From IMG/VR virus record IMGVR_UViG_3300032086_000382, positions 1 through 24,908 of that record: a DNA stretch of 24,908 nucleotides; one strand, written 5' to 3'. This DNA is from a virus. The translations under genes and the position numbers were made by a program. The notes beneath the pieces were generated by a model. The model searched no databases. It was given only the letters and a program-made list of their open reading frames with translations, and was not told the origin of the DNA. This document shows, piece by piece, positions 13,378-20,185 of the stretch (the stretch's first letter is position 1; each line of letters begins with the position of its first letter).

Positions 13378-15254
13378 CAGCTGATGCCTCCATAACGACG
13401 CGCTCCATAACTTCTTGACCCTGCGACATAGTCCCTTAGATCGAGCATACCTTGCGTGAATTGCTCTACCGTCACATAATTCCGGCCATCTTGCTGCATA
13501 ACAGGCCCTGTGTGAATGTTAATTGGGCCAGCCACACCACCTTCCGCAAAACCTGGGATGGCGCTGGCTCCACGCTGGCCTTGCAGATAATTAGACGCAA
13601 ACCCAGCGGCTTTGCTTTCTGGGACAACGTACTCACGCTCGCCACCCTCTCCGATCAGTCCAAGAGTCGGACCATCAACGACTCCGCCATCAGCAAAGCG
13701 ACCGAAACTAACGTTGGGGATCGTTGGAATCTGAGGCCCGCCTACTGCGCTTGAAATCCGATTGGCTCCGCTAACTAAGCGGTTGATTGCATTGACCATG
13801 CCGTTGATAACGTTTTCAACCCCGCCGATTATGTTGTTGAGAACCGACCTAATCACACTCGCTGCCGCCTTAAAAGGCGCAGACAAAATCTCCCCAAGCC
13901 TTGCCCATCCTGATTGAATGTTTTGAATCGTTTGGGTGACTGCATCGCCAATCGGATTTAAGAAATTGTTGGAGACAAAATCCCAAGCCTTCTGGAATGG
14001 CTCGCTCAGAACGTCAAAAACCTTGTCGAATATGCCTTTCAACGTATCAAAAACTTTTTTGCCTAAAGAGATAACAGGATCAATCCAAACTGTTTTGTAG
14101 AGATTGGCAGCTTTTTTGATTAAGCCGCCGATAGCATTAAAAGCCTGTCCAATTTGATCCCTGAAATTGTAAATCGCGACACCAGCAGCCACCGCTAATG
14201 CAACCCAGCCAACCGGACCACTGAAAACGCCGATAAGAATTTTCGCCAAGCCCCCTAGAGAAGCGCCAAGCTGCACGACGGCTGGCAGCCAACCCGCAAT
14301 AGTCGCGCCAATCTTAAGGCCAGCGAATAACTTGAACGTTGTGACGAGTCCACCAATGACAGGGGCCAACACGGCCACTGCCGCAACCAAACCAGTGAGA
14401 CCAACGATGAAAGTCTGAACAGGGGCGGGAAGACTCGTGAAGGCATTGATCAGAGTCGTTAATGCATTCAACAAAGGCGGCAACGCTGTGTTGACAACTC
14501 CTCCAACGGCTTTTTGCAGGTCATACATTGCTTCTCCAAATGTATCCCGAACACCTGCCGCGCCTCCTGCTGCGGCAACAGCCGTGCCCCCATATTGCTT
14601 TTCAAGCTCTTTCAGAATCATTGACTGAGCTTTTGCTGCCTGGCCGGTTTCGACCAAACTTTTAATTGTCGCTTTCTGCTCTTCGGTAAACTGAATACCA
14701 GATCTGCTAAGAGCCGACAAGTTCGTAATGGGATCATTCAACGCCTTTGCTAATTGCATAAAGGCGCTAGACACATCAGTGCCGCTCACTTGCGCAACGT
14801 TTGCTGCCGCCATAGCAACACTGTCATAAGTGCTAACGCCGATGTTTCCAAAAGAAGTCAGCAGGCCGAATCCTTGCCGAAACTCGTCTTCATTAAACAA
14901 GGTTTGCTTGCCAAGCCTGTCGGCTGACTGCTGCAACTTGTCCAATTCACCAGCCCCTGCGCCAACATTTTTAAGACCTCTTTCCAGCAACAACGTTTCC
15001 GCCTCAAAGTCAGACGCTGCGCCTGCTGCGCTTTTGAAAAAGCTAAGAATCGCGATTCCCGCCACGCCCCTCAGAACTGTTCCGAGCTGCGAAGCTGCCC
15101 CTTTAAGCGAAGCTAATTTTGTCTGAGCGCCGCCAGCTGACTTACCAAGGTTGTCGAGCTTTTGTTTGCCAGTCGTCGCGGCCTTGCTTACGTCATTTAA
15201 AGGCTTGACTGCTTGGCTAGCGTCAACCCTAACGACAACAGAAGCCTCAGCCAC
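13377..15254 (-). CDS. Tape measure protein
   Basis: A 625-aa protein starting at GTG 15254-15252, with AGGT about ten bases upstream. Residues ~1-90 are Ala/Lys-rich helix. Residues ~90-250 hold the conserved tape-measure segment (TLFNEDEFRQGFGLLTSFGN, D-P-I-T-N-L-S-A-L-S-R-S-G-I-Q-F-T-E-E-Q). Hydrophobic helices follow at ~255-365 (FIVGLTGLVAAVAVLAPVIG, GWVALAVAAGVAIYNF), then a long amphipathic helix. The C-terminus has F-A-D-G-G-V-V-D-G-P-T…G-E-G-G-E-R-E-Y-V-V-P-E, a usual tape-measure ending. Tape-measure length sets tail length. At ~1.5 Å per residue this would predict a tail near 90-95 nm, an estimate from the general rule. Confidence 0.93.
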   Translation of the reverse strand: MAEASVVVRVDASQAVKPLNDVSKAATTGKQKLDNLGKSAGGAQTKLASLKGAASQLGTVLRGVAGIAILSFFKSAAGAASDFEAETLLLERGLKNVGAGAGELDKLQQSADRLGKQTLFNEDEFRQGFGLLTSFGNIGVSTYDSVAMAAANVAQVSGTDVSSAFMQLAKALNDPITNLSALSRSGIQFTEEQKATIKSLVETGQAAKAQSMILKELEKQYGGTAVAAAGGAAGVRDTFGEAMYDLQKAVGGVVNTALPPLLNALTTLINAFTSLPAPVQTFIVGLTGLVAAVAVLAPVIGGLVTTFKLFAGLKIGATIAGWLPAVVQLGASLGGLAKILIGVFSGPVGWVALAVAAGVAIYNFRDQIGQAFNAIGGLIKKAANLYKTVWIDPVISLGKKVFDTLKGIFDKVFDVLSEPFQKAWDFVSNNFLNPIGDAVTQTIQNIQSGWARLGEILSAPFKAAASVIRSVLNNIIGGVENVINGMVNAINRLVSGANRISSAVGGPQIPTIPNVSFGRFADGGVVDGPTLGLIGEGGEREYVVPESKAAGFASNYLQGQRGASAIPGFAEGGVAGPINIHTGPVMQQDGRNYVTVEQFTQGMLDLRDYVAGSRSYGARRYGGIS

Positions 15255-15279
15255 GGGATCGACCTACAGTGCCTCAAGT

Positions 15280-15465
15280 CTAACGCCGCTTGGCTTTACG
15301 CCTAAGTTCTTCTTCCTCTCTGTACTCAACCTCGTAAAGCACGCTCCAAAGCTGCAGCTCTTCGCGAGACATACGCTGTGTGAGTTCTGAAAGCGTATAG
15401 CCCAGATCGCGAGCTATACGCATCAAGAGTCTTAAGGGATAGTCATTCTTGAGACACTGAGCTAG
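15280..15465 (-). CDS. -1 frameshift extension of the tail assembly chaperone (gpGT-like)
   Basis: This frame has no start of its own. After a -1 shift on A AAA AAC it continues from codon CTA (15465) to TAG (15282-15280), adding 61 residues to the 116-aa protein (177 aa in all). The extension has L-L-M-R-I-A-R-D-L-G-Y-T-L-S-E-L and SREELQLWSVLYEVEYREEE. The 'ELxxWxxxYxxE' core is the usual signature of the T-part of gpG/gpGT-type chaperones. As in lambda, the long form would link the tape measure to the tail tube subunits during assembly. It ends 25 bases before the tape measure start, the expected place. Confidence 0.85.
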   Translation of the reverse strand, partial: LAQCLKNDYPLRLLMRIARDLGYTLSELTQRMSREELQLWSVLYEVEYREEEELRRKAKRR

Positions 15466-15812
15466 TTTTTTGCTTCAGCCTCGGTCACGTTGCCCTCTCC
15501 AGTAAGAAGAGCAAGCATCATCGCCTGAAGATCTTCGTCTCTCACCTCATTCTTCAGCTCAGAAATTTCCCCAGCCGTGAACATGCGCTGGCCGTTTTCA
15601 TCCAGAGCTTTAGCCACCAAAAGCTGCAACGCCATCAGGTTTACGTCGTCGCTCTTCGCTGCCTTTTGAGCCTTTTCCCGCTCAGCCATCGTCAGCGGGG
15701 TGCTCCAAAATTCAAACTCCTCACCACTGCACAAGGTGACAATGCGCTTGATAGGAACAAGATTCGCGGCTTTTTTAAGACGCTCAAGCGCACGCAATGA
15801 AGACGAAGGCAT
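15462..15812 (-). CDS. Tail assembly chaperone, short form (gpG-like)
   Basis: A 116-aa protein starting at ATG 15812-15810 (MPSSSLRALERLKKAANL). It has the alpha/beta pattern of siphophage tail assembly chaperones: G-E-E-F-E-F-W-S-T-P-L-T-M-A-E-R near residues 30-45, then helices with V-A-K-A-L-D-E-N-G-Q-R-M-F and an acidic C-terminal helix (EISELKNEVRDEDLQAMMLA). It lies between the major tail protein and the tape measure. Its 3' end carries a slippery heptamer directly before the TAG stop, so most ribosomes should make this short form and a minority the extended form. A terminator precedes the gene and no Shine-Dalgarno is visible. Confidence 0.88.
   Translation of the reverse strand: MPSSSLRALERLKKAANLVPIKRIVTLCSGEEFEFWSTPLTMAEREKAQKAAKSDDVNLMALQLLVAKALDENGQRMFTAGEISELKNEVRDEDLQAMMLALLTGEGNVTEAEAKN
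15465..15471 (-). promoter_or_regulatory. Slippery site A AAA AAC for programmed -1 frameshift
   Basis: On the minus strand the last codons of the short chaperone are GCA AAA AAC TAG. The heptamer A AAA AAC (15471-15465) fits X XXY YYZ in the zero frame, ends one codon before the stop, and the -1 frame opens into a recognisable chaperone extension. It is a known efficient -1 slippery sequence class. Confidence 0.87.
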
Positions 15813-15844
15813 ACAGATTTTCTATCCGATGGAATTGTAAGCAT

Positions 15845-15872
15845 AAAAAATCCCCCAGCACAAGCCGGGGGA
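15845..15872 (-). terminator. Rho-independent terminator after the major tail protein gene
   Basis: On the minus strand TCCCCC (15872-15867) and GGGGGA (15855-15851 plus the flanking base) form a G+C-rich stem extended by GGC/GCU around a short loop, followed by six T (15850-15845). It lies 20 bases after the major tail protein stop. It would lower transcription of the tail assembly genes relative to the capsid and tail tube genes, as in other phages; partial read-through is needed for the downstream genes. Confidence 0.85.
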
Positions 15873-15891
15873 AACCTTACCAACATTGTGA

Positions 15892-16635
15892 TTATGTCTT
15901 AGCAAGATCAAAAGTGGGCACAGCGGAAGGACGGAATCCAACTTCAATCGATTGCGCGTCGTCCGGGTTCACAGAATAGCTGGCAGAAGTCAGCACAGCT
16001 TCCATAGTGATTGAACGGCTGAGCGTCTCATCCACAGAACCGGAAGAAACGACACGGTCGATATACAGCTTGAACTGCACGCCGGTTTGAATCCGCTGGA
16101 TTACGTCTTCCACCAAGCGGGATGCAATGGTGGTGTCGTCGTCAGTGGTATAAATCGTCGCAGAGCCTTCACCATCAGCAAAGCCGGTGATGTAGGTCTT
16201 GAACGGTGCGTTTTGGCCGAGAGTCTGACCAATCGTGGTCACGTCGATCTCGTCTCTTGTGATGGAAAAGCTCCATTCACGAACGTCTCCAACCGCTTGG
16301 AACTCGCTGTATTTAATGGTGAATGGCGTGGTGCCATCAGTGCCATCGTCAGTCAAAGCAAGCTCAGAGCCGCCTGCAGTCGCCGAGAACGTGGCTACAC
16401 CGGTTGAAGCGGTGTAGGTCAAGATGAATACATCAGTGCCCGCAGTGAGACCGGCAGGCAGGGTGCCGCCAGTGCCAGCACCGAAGACAACCTTGTCGTT
16501 GACTTTGAAGTTGAGGAAAGTACCGACATTGATTTCATTGTCAGCATTGGTCACGTTCGATGAGGTGAACGTGCTGTCAGTGCCAGCGGGCTTGTAATAC
16601 AGGGCGCCGGACGTACCGGACAGAGTGGTTGCCAT
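15892..16635 (-). CDS. Major tail protein (tail tube subunit)
   Basis: A 247-aa protein. Its place between the tail terminator and the chaperone pair, and its own terminator, identify the tube subunit. The C-terminal ~140 residues are the tube fold: F-Q-A-V-G-D-V-R-E-W-S-F-S-I-T-R-D-E-I-D-V-T-T-I, then G-E-G-S-A-T-I-Y-T-T, and a last strand with S-I-E-V-G-F-R-P-S. Residues ~33-97 hold an inserted segment with T-L-P-A-G-L-T-A-G-T-D-V-F-I and a T-A-G-G-S-E-L-A-L-T-D-D-G-T-D-G-T strand, a motif seen as a separate module in other phage virion proteins. It may project from the tube surface. The start is an ATG 26 bases after the previous stop, without a clear Shine-Dalgarno. Confidence 0.9.
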   Translation of the reverse strand: MATTLSGTSGALYYKPAGTDSTFTSSNVTNADNEINVGTFLNFKVNDKVVFGAGTGGTLPAGLTAGTDVFILTYTASTGVATFSATAGGSELALTDDGTDGTTPFTIKYSEFQAVGDVREWSFSITRDEIDVTTIGQTLGQNAPFKTYITGFADGEGSATIYTTDDDTTIASRLVEDVIQRIQTGVQFKLYIDRVVSSGSVDETLSRSITMEAVLTSASYSVNPDDAQSIEVGFRPSAVPTFDLAKT

Positions 16636-16661
16636 GACGTTTGTACGGTAGTTGGCTCAGC

Positions 16662-17081
16662 TCATTGTACGAACGCATTGAATGTTATGGCTAGCTCCGT
16701 TTGAAAAAAGGATTCAGGCGAGGCGCTTTCAATGATTTCCGGCCCGTCAGCTGCATCGAAGATAATTTGACTGACGATCTTGCGATCAAACAAATCTTTG
16801 AGGCGTTCTGCGACAGTCAAATTGTCGCCAGTACCGACGCCTATAGGCGTGAAAATGCCGATGACAACAATCCCTGACTGCCGATTGCTGCCAGTTGATG
16901 GACCCAAAAGAGTTGCGTAGCTGTTGGCTCCAAACCGCACTTGAACCTTGATCCAGGTGCTGTTGTTTGGCGGAGTGAATGGAACATTCTCATAGCTGAC
17001 CTGATAAGCCGGAGACTCCGCCATCTCCGTTGCGATCCGAGCCTCAATGGCTTGCCTGATGTCGTTGTAAGAACTAGTCAT
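16662..17081 (-). CDS. Tail terminator protein
   Basis: A 139-aa protein beginning MTSSYNDIRQAIEARIATEM. An N-terminal helix is followed by I-K-V-Q-V-R-F-G, a G-I-V-V-I-G-I-F-T-P-I-G-V-G-T-G strand pair and a helix A-E-R-L-K-D-L-F-D-R-K. This is the fold pattern of the lambda U / DUF4128 tail terminators, which cap the tube and join it to the neck. It overlaps the gp10-like gene (ATG at 17081 on the stop at 17078) and precedes the major tail protein, the normal place. Confidence 0.83.
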   Translation of the reverse strand: MTSSYNDIRQAIEARIATEMAESPAYQVSYENVPFTPPNNSTWIKVQVRFGANSYATLLGPSTGSNRQSGIVVIGIFTPIGVGTGDNLTVAERLKDLFDRKIVSQIIFDAADGPEIIESASPESFFQTELAITFNAFVQ

Positions 17082-17446
17082 CCCCGCCTCACGATGCTGG
17101 CCCAGATCCCTGGGATTGCTTCCTTCGTCTCCTTAATAGCCAATTTTTCAGGCCAGCGTTCAGGCAGTCCATACCGTGACCGGAATCTGCCGCCCCAAGA
17201 ACGAGGCTTGGCCGCACCACCAAACGTAATGGCGACCCCGTAATTTTGCGTATTATTCACAACCCGCGAGACCAGCCCGGAATGGACGGGCGGCTGCCAG
17301 TTCGACTTAAACGTGCCCCCGTTCACCTCTCCCACAGGGCTAAGACTGACAACGCGATTCCTCAAGTCCGTGCCAGCTTCTTTGACCAGCGTTTCAACCT
17401 GGCCCTTGATGTACTCATCAATTTGGCTGAACTGAATCTTTGCCAT
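17078..17446 (-). CDS. Neck / minor tail protein, HK97 gp10-like
   Basis: A 122-aa protein with a long N-terminal helix (IDEYIKGQVETLVKEAGTDL), then R-N-R-V-V-S-L-S-P-V-G…G-G-T-F-K-S-N-W-Q and N-Y-G-V-A-I-T-F-G-G. The 'S-P-V-x-T/G…G-x-F/L-R/K-x-S/N-W' motif is that of HK97 gp10-type neck proteins. The C-terminal helix is basic (RWPEKLAIKETKEAIPG). It lies between the head closure protein (4 bases apart) and the tail terminator. Confidence 0.82.
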   Translation of the reverse strand: MAKIQFSQIDEYIKGQVETLVKEAGTDLRNRVVSLSPVGEVNGGTFKSNWQPPVHSGLVSRVVNNTQNYGVAITFGGAAKPRSWGGRFRSRYGLPERWPEKLAIKETKEAIPGIWASIVRRG

Positions 17447-17450
17447 AGCT

Positions 17451-17807
17451 CTAACCCCTCAAGATCAGTTCGTAAGTGATCGCCGTGTTGTCTTGCTCAA
17501 CCGTGTTAACAGAAATGATCTGATAGACAACAGAGAGGATCACAACTCGGTCTTTAGTCCCAGGTGCTGTTCCTACCTCTTCAGCCGAAACAATCAAACG
17601 CTTATCTTGCGCTTGAATCAGCCCATTCACCTCAGATTTTGAAACCCCTTCAACAACGCCTTTGACGTTGACATCGCTTACGGTTTCACCGCTTAGCCCA
17701 GTCGTCGTGTTGTAAGCCCCGCTGGTGACATAACGGATCGTCACGTCAGCACCCAACGCCTTAAGCACGTTGGTTGCAACCTTGCCCAGCGAGTCAGCAA
17801 GTGCCAT
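17451..17807 (-). CDS. Head closure / head-tail connector protein
   Basis: A 118-aa protein starting in a TGATG overlap. It begins with a helix (MALADSLGKVATNVLKALG) followed by beta strands T-I-R-Y-V-T-S-G-A-Y-N-T-T-T-G, G-V-V-E-G-V, L-I-Q-A-Q-D-K-R-L-I-V-S-A and D-R-V-V-I-L-S-V-V-Y-Q-I-I-S-V. The order 'Y-N-P-x-T-G … G-V-V-x … D-x-K-V-I-V … Y-x-I' is common to small head closure proteins (SPP1 gp16/HK97 gp9 type). The position after the adaptor gene and before the gp10-like gene agrees. Confidence 0.75.
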   Translation of the reverse strand: MALADSLGKVATNVLKALGADVTIRYVTSGAYNTTTGLSGETVSDVNVKGVVEGVSKSEVNGLIQAQDKRLIVSAEEVGTAPGTKDRVVILSVVYQIISVNTVEQDNTAITYELILRG

Positions 17808-18037
17808 CAGACGCGATAAGCAAGGCAGGCCCCGCTGGTCAGCGTGATGCTTGTGACAATGCCTGAAATCTTAGTGTCAGCAACAAAAGTCTCACCGGCC
17901 AAACTGTTGCCGGTTGCGTTCTGCACAGTGATTGCACTGATCACCGTGTCTTCTTTGAAGTAAACCAAGCAAAACCGGCCAGTGTGCTCAGCGGTGTCTG
18001 AGATGAACTCGAAGCCGCCTTTCAAGTCTCCGTACAT
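17807..18037 (-). CDS. Small structural protein of the neck/head region, unknown function
   Basis: A 76-aa beta-rich protein (MYGDLKGGFEFISDTAEHTG), with T-V-I-S-A-I-T-V-Q-N-A-T-G-N-S-L and a closing strand I-T-L-T-S-G-A-C-L-A-Y-R. Proteins with G-G-F-E-F…D-T…H-T-G and 'T-L-T-S-G-x-x-x-A-Y' are, from memory, common in marine phage structural clusters and not functionally assigned. It could be a head or neck decoration subunit. It begins 2 bases after the adaptor stop and its own stop overlaps the next start (TGATG). Confidence 0.75.
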   Translation of the reverse strand: MYGDLKGGFEFISDTAEHTGRFCLVYFKEDTVISAITVQNATGNSLAGETFVADTKISGIVTSITLTSGACLAYRV

Positions 18038-18039
18038 GA

Positions 18040-18600
18040 TCAGCTCCGTTTGATAGCGATGTTGCCTGGTCCACTGATTCTAAGACCTGTCAAGTACCTT
18101 TCAAACATCGGCGGCACGTGGTCAGCGCCAACAGCACCAGCCTTGTCAGGCGTGACGCTAATGCTGCCAATGCTCACACTCTTGTAATCGTTTAAGCCGC
18201 TGAGGCTGATGCCGTCCGTGTTGTTATGCAGGTAGACAGCAAGCTCAATCTGCGCCCGCTTGATTTGATCTGGGATCTCCTCGTCGGTGAAGTAATCCTC
18301 AGAGATGCGGAAAGGAAAGCCAGTGGCGTACGTATTGACGTAAGTATCGGGCTTTCGCACGCCAGTACGCGGCCATTGCAATGCTTGCGTATCCGTAGCG
18401 CGTGCGCCTAAAAACCTTTCACGATCCAAGCGTTGCGCTGCTGCGGCTAACGCTCGGTTACGGCTGTCAGTGTTGCCGGTGTCCCACTTGCCGACATCCG
18501 TGCTGCTGATCATCGCGTCAACGTACGCGTCAGCTTGGGCCAGAGTTATGTAGCTGTTGGCGTTTGCGCCGCCCGCTGTTGCGTCGATTGTTACTGCCAT
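18040..18600 (-). CDS. Head-tail adaptor protein (often annotated DnaT-like)
   Basis: A 186-aa protein. It opens V-T-I-D-A-T-A-G-G-A-N-A-N-S-Y-I-T-L-A-Q-A-D-A-Y, the usual beginning of phage proteins labelled 'putative DnaT-like'. A helical core follows: R-N-R-A-L-A-A-A-A-Q-R-L-D, W-P-R-T-G, and I-P-D-Q-I-K-R-A-Q-I-E-L-A-V. Helical adaptors of the HK97 gp6/SPP1 gp15 group have this size, motif order ('L-x-W-P-R…I-P-x-x-I-x-x-A-x-x-x-L-A') and place, so the adaptor role is more likely than DNA replication. The N-terminal coding sequence overlaps the 58-aa gene by 71 bases. Confidence 0.8.
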   Translation of the reverse strand: MAVTIDATAGGANANSYITLAQADAYVDAMISSTDVGKWDTGNTDSRNRALAAAAQRLDRERFLGARATDTQALQWPRTGVRKPDTYVNTYATGFPFRISEDYFTDEEIPDQIKRAQIELAVYLHNNTDGISLSGLNDYKSVSIGSISVTPDKAGAVGADHVPPMFERYLTGLRISGPGNIAIKRS

Positions 18601-18706
18601 CGGGCGTCACAGTAGAAGTCTGTTTGGTCGGCTTATCAGGGACGGAGACCGCCGCTTGTGCAGCGGCCTCACGTTCCTTCATCCGCCTGAAGGCGAAAAG
18701 ACCCAT
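18530..18706 (-). CDS. Small basic head-region protein overlapping the adaptor gene
   Basis: A 58-aa gene from ATG 18706-18704 (TAATG overlap with the decoration gene stop) to TGA 18532-18530. It begins MGLFAFRRMKEREAAAQAAV, has a Pro/Lys middle and a basic C-terminus (NNRRNSGRRKRQQ). Short proteins starting M-G-L-F-x-x-R-R with an Ala/Glu helix occur in this position in many siphophages. The tight start overlap and that resemblance support it. It runs 71 bases into the next gene in another frame, so its last ~23 residues are constrained by, or a by-product of, the adaptor sequence. Function unknown. Confidence 0.68.
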   Translation of the reverse strand: MGLFAFRRMKEREAAAQAAVSVPDKPTKQTSTVTPDGSNNRRNSGRRKRQQLHNSGPS

Positions 18707-19071
18707 TAGGAGCTAGCGCCCTTCAGAGCCACGAAGTTGACAACGATTGCCTCACCAAGTGAGCCAGTCGAAAGGTTTGCCACAGTGATCGCGAAAGATC
18801 CGGCGGCAATCGAGTTGGCCTGTACAAGGTAAGAACCAGCGGTTCCAGCGGAACCGTGGTTGCACACCACCACATCAGTGGCAGCGATCTTGTCGTTGTT
18901 GACAGTGAAAGAAACCTCAGCGCCTGCTGCAAGTGCAGCATCGTCAAGGGTGATCTGGCCGGACTCTGCATTGAGAGTCACAGCGGTGGCTTTGCTGGTG
19001 GCCTGGGTGACAGTACCGCCAGTAGCGGGGCCGACAAGGTTGCCAGCTGTTGCCTCAAAAATGGATGCCAT
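18706..19071 (-). CDS. Head decoration-type protein
   Basis: A 121-aa beta-rich protein with low charge: T-S-K-A-T-A-V-T-L-N-A-E-S-G-Q-I-T-L-D-D-A-A-L, E-V-S-F-T-V-N-N-D-K-I-A-A-T-D-V-V-V, then G-S-L-G-E-A-I-V-V-N-F-V. This pattern is common in phage structural clusters right after the capsid gene. It lies 14 bases after the major capsid gene and has the best Shine-Dalgarno in the window, so strong expression is likely. A capsid decoration (head-stabilising) subunit fits both facts, but a cement role is inferred from position and expression, not from a recognised fold. Confidence 0.75.
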   Translation of the reverse strand: MASIFEATAGNLVGPATGGTVTQATSKATAVTLNAESGQITLDDAALAAGAEVSFTVNNDKIAATDVVVCNHGSAGTAGSYLVQANSIAAGSFAITVANLSTGSLGEAIVVNFVALKGASS

Positions 19072-19079
19072 GGTTAGTT

Positions 19080-19086
19080 ACCTCCT
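19080..19086 (-). promoter_or_regulatory. Strong Shine-Dalgarno (AGGAGGT) for the decoration gene
   Basis: On the minus strand AGGAGGT lies at 19086-19080, eight bases before the ATG at 19071, and touches the stop codon of the capsid gene. Most other starts in the window have no or weak Shine-Dalgarno and rely on start/stop overlap, so this site marks a highly expressed gene. Confidence 0.85.
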
Positions 19087-20108
19087 CAGTCGAGTGCGCT
19101 GGTGGTGGTAATCCGCACGATGCCAATGTTGTTGGTTTCGTACACCTTGGTCCAGTTGCCCACGGTTTCCAGTTGTGCCCGAGTGGGGTTGGAAACTGAA
19201 GTGGAGAACGATGAACCGATTGGGTGGTACACGTAGTGCAGATCAATCGACATGGCATCGCTCTTGGCGAGGATGTCACGATCGGTTTCTGTCTGGAGCC
19301 CCAGCTGCTCACCGGAGCCAACGGCACCTTGGGTGAACATGTAGCTGGCGTATTCGGTGGTGGCACCGGATCCAGCGGTCTGCACATCAGCAGACACGAT
19401 CACGCGCATTCCCATGAAGGTGGGAACAGCAACAGGACCAAAGGCACCAGCCAGTGAGCCTTGAGTTGCGCCAGTATCAGGCTGACCTGCGTCGTCGTAG
19501 ATCATGTCCAGAGCACGACGCTCTTTCAGGTCGTAGTACACCTTGGGGTGAACAACGATTGCAGCCAGCTTGTCGCCTTGGTCGCCCAGCAGTGACTGAC
19601 CTTCAACAATCTGACGGGCAGTCAGTTGGGTGGGGGTGTCGCCAGACGCGCCATCAACAGCCAGAGCTGCGAAAGATGCGGAGCTGGTGTCACCAACAGC
19701 GCCGAAAATACCGGCCAGGCAGGACAGAAGATCCTTTTGGCGTTGGTTGGCGATGTAGTCAGCAATCTTGTTGCCGATGGCAGCCATCGGGTCAGAACCG
19801 GCAGCCAGGGCAGCCAGATCACGAGACTCAAAGGCGCGACCACGGTGCAGAACAGCAGCAACCTGCTTGTCTGCGGTGATCTTGCCAGGGGTCAGGGATG
19901 AGCTATCCGTCAGACGCTCAAAATCGCCTGACAGGTTGGCCTTATAGAAAGGCACTTGAACGAAGTCACCACCATCCTCGGCAGCATTTAGCTCAGCCAT
20001 TGGCTGCACCACACCGCTAGCCAGGAAGGCATCACGCTGAGTGGTTTGCTCAATGACGTAAGGCGTAAATACCTCGGGGATGATGATGTCAGAGCGAAGA
20101 GTCGCCAT
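19086..20108 (-). CDS. Major capsid protein
   Basis: A 340-aa protein (MATLRSDIIIPEVFTPYVIE) between the scaffold-like and decoration genes. Motifs usual for HK97-fold coat proteins of this type are visible: N-terminal I-I-P-E-V-F, then E-D-G-G-D-F-V-Q-V-P-F-Y, R-G-R-A-F-E-S-R-D-L-A-A-L-A, I-A-D-Y-I-A-N-Q-R-Q-K-D-L-L, A-I-V-V-H-P-K-V-Y-Y-D-L-K and P-T-F-M-G-M-R-V-I-V-S. These correspond to the spine helix and P-domain strands. No cleavage delta domain is obvious, which fits a separate scaffold. GAGG (20119-20116) lies seven bases before the ATG. Confidence 0.92.
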   Translation of the reverse strand: MATLRSDIIIPEVFTPYVIEQTTQRDAFLASGVVQPMAELNAAEDGGDFVQVPFYKANLSGDFERLTDSSSLTPGKITADKQVAAVLHRGRAFESRDLAALAAGSDPMAAIGNKIADYIANQRQKDLLSCLAGIFGAVGDTSSASFAALAVDGASGDTPTQLTARQIVEGQSLLGDQGDKLAAIVVHPKVYYDLKERRALDMIYDDAGQPDTGATQGSLAGAFGPVAVPTFMGMRVIVSADVQTAGSGATTEYASYMFTQGAVGSGEQLGLQTETDRDILAKSDAMSIDLHYVYHPIGSSFSTSVSNPTRAQLETVGNWTKVYETNNIGIVRITTTSALD

Positions 20109-20115
20109 GACAGAT

Positions 20116-20119
20116 CCTC
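20116..20119 (-). promoter_or_regulatory. Shine-Dalgarno (GAGG) for the major capsid gene
   Basis: On the minus strand TTTTTTGAGG precedes the ATG (20108) by seven bases. The 77-base gap before it (20109-20185) is the longest space in the head cluster and also holds a weak TTACG/CGTAA hairpin followed by a T-run, possibly a processing or attenuation element. Confidence 0.6.
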
Positions 20120-20185
20120 AAAAAAGATGTTTACGGTGTGGGCGTAACCCGAACGGCTCTGCGTAGCTTTGCCTTGTTGATCATA

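Noticed and set aside
15151-15390. Plus-strand open frame of 79 codons across the tape measure start and chaperone extension
   Set aside because: It is antisense to two well-supported genes, has no start signal and no recognisable protein features.
15692-15886. Minus-strand frame of 64 codons across the terminator and chaperone start
   Set aside because: It overlaps the tail chaperone in another frame and spans the terminator; the composition (many Arg, Cys, Ser) is that of an out-of-frame reading.
19454-19879. Plus-strand frame of 141 codons opposite the major capsid gene
   Set aside because: It is antisense to the capsid gene, extremely rich in Gln, Arg and Cys and without domain features, as expected of a shadow frame.
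20120-20160. Weak TTACG/CGTAA hairpin followed by a T-run before the capsid gene
   Set aside because: The stem is only five base pairs and the T-run is partly used by the Shine-Dalgarno region, so I do not call a terminator.
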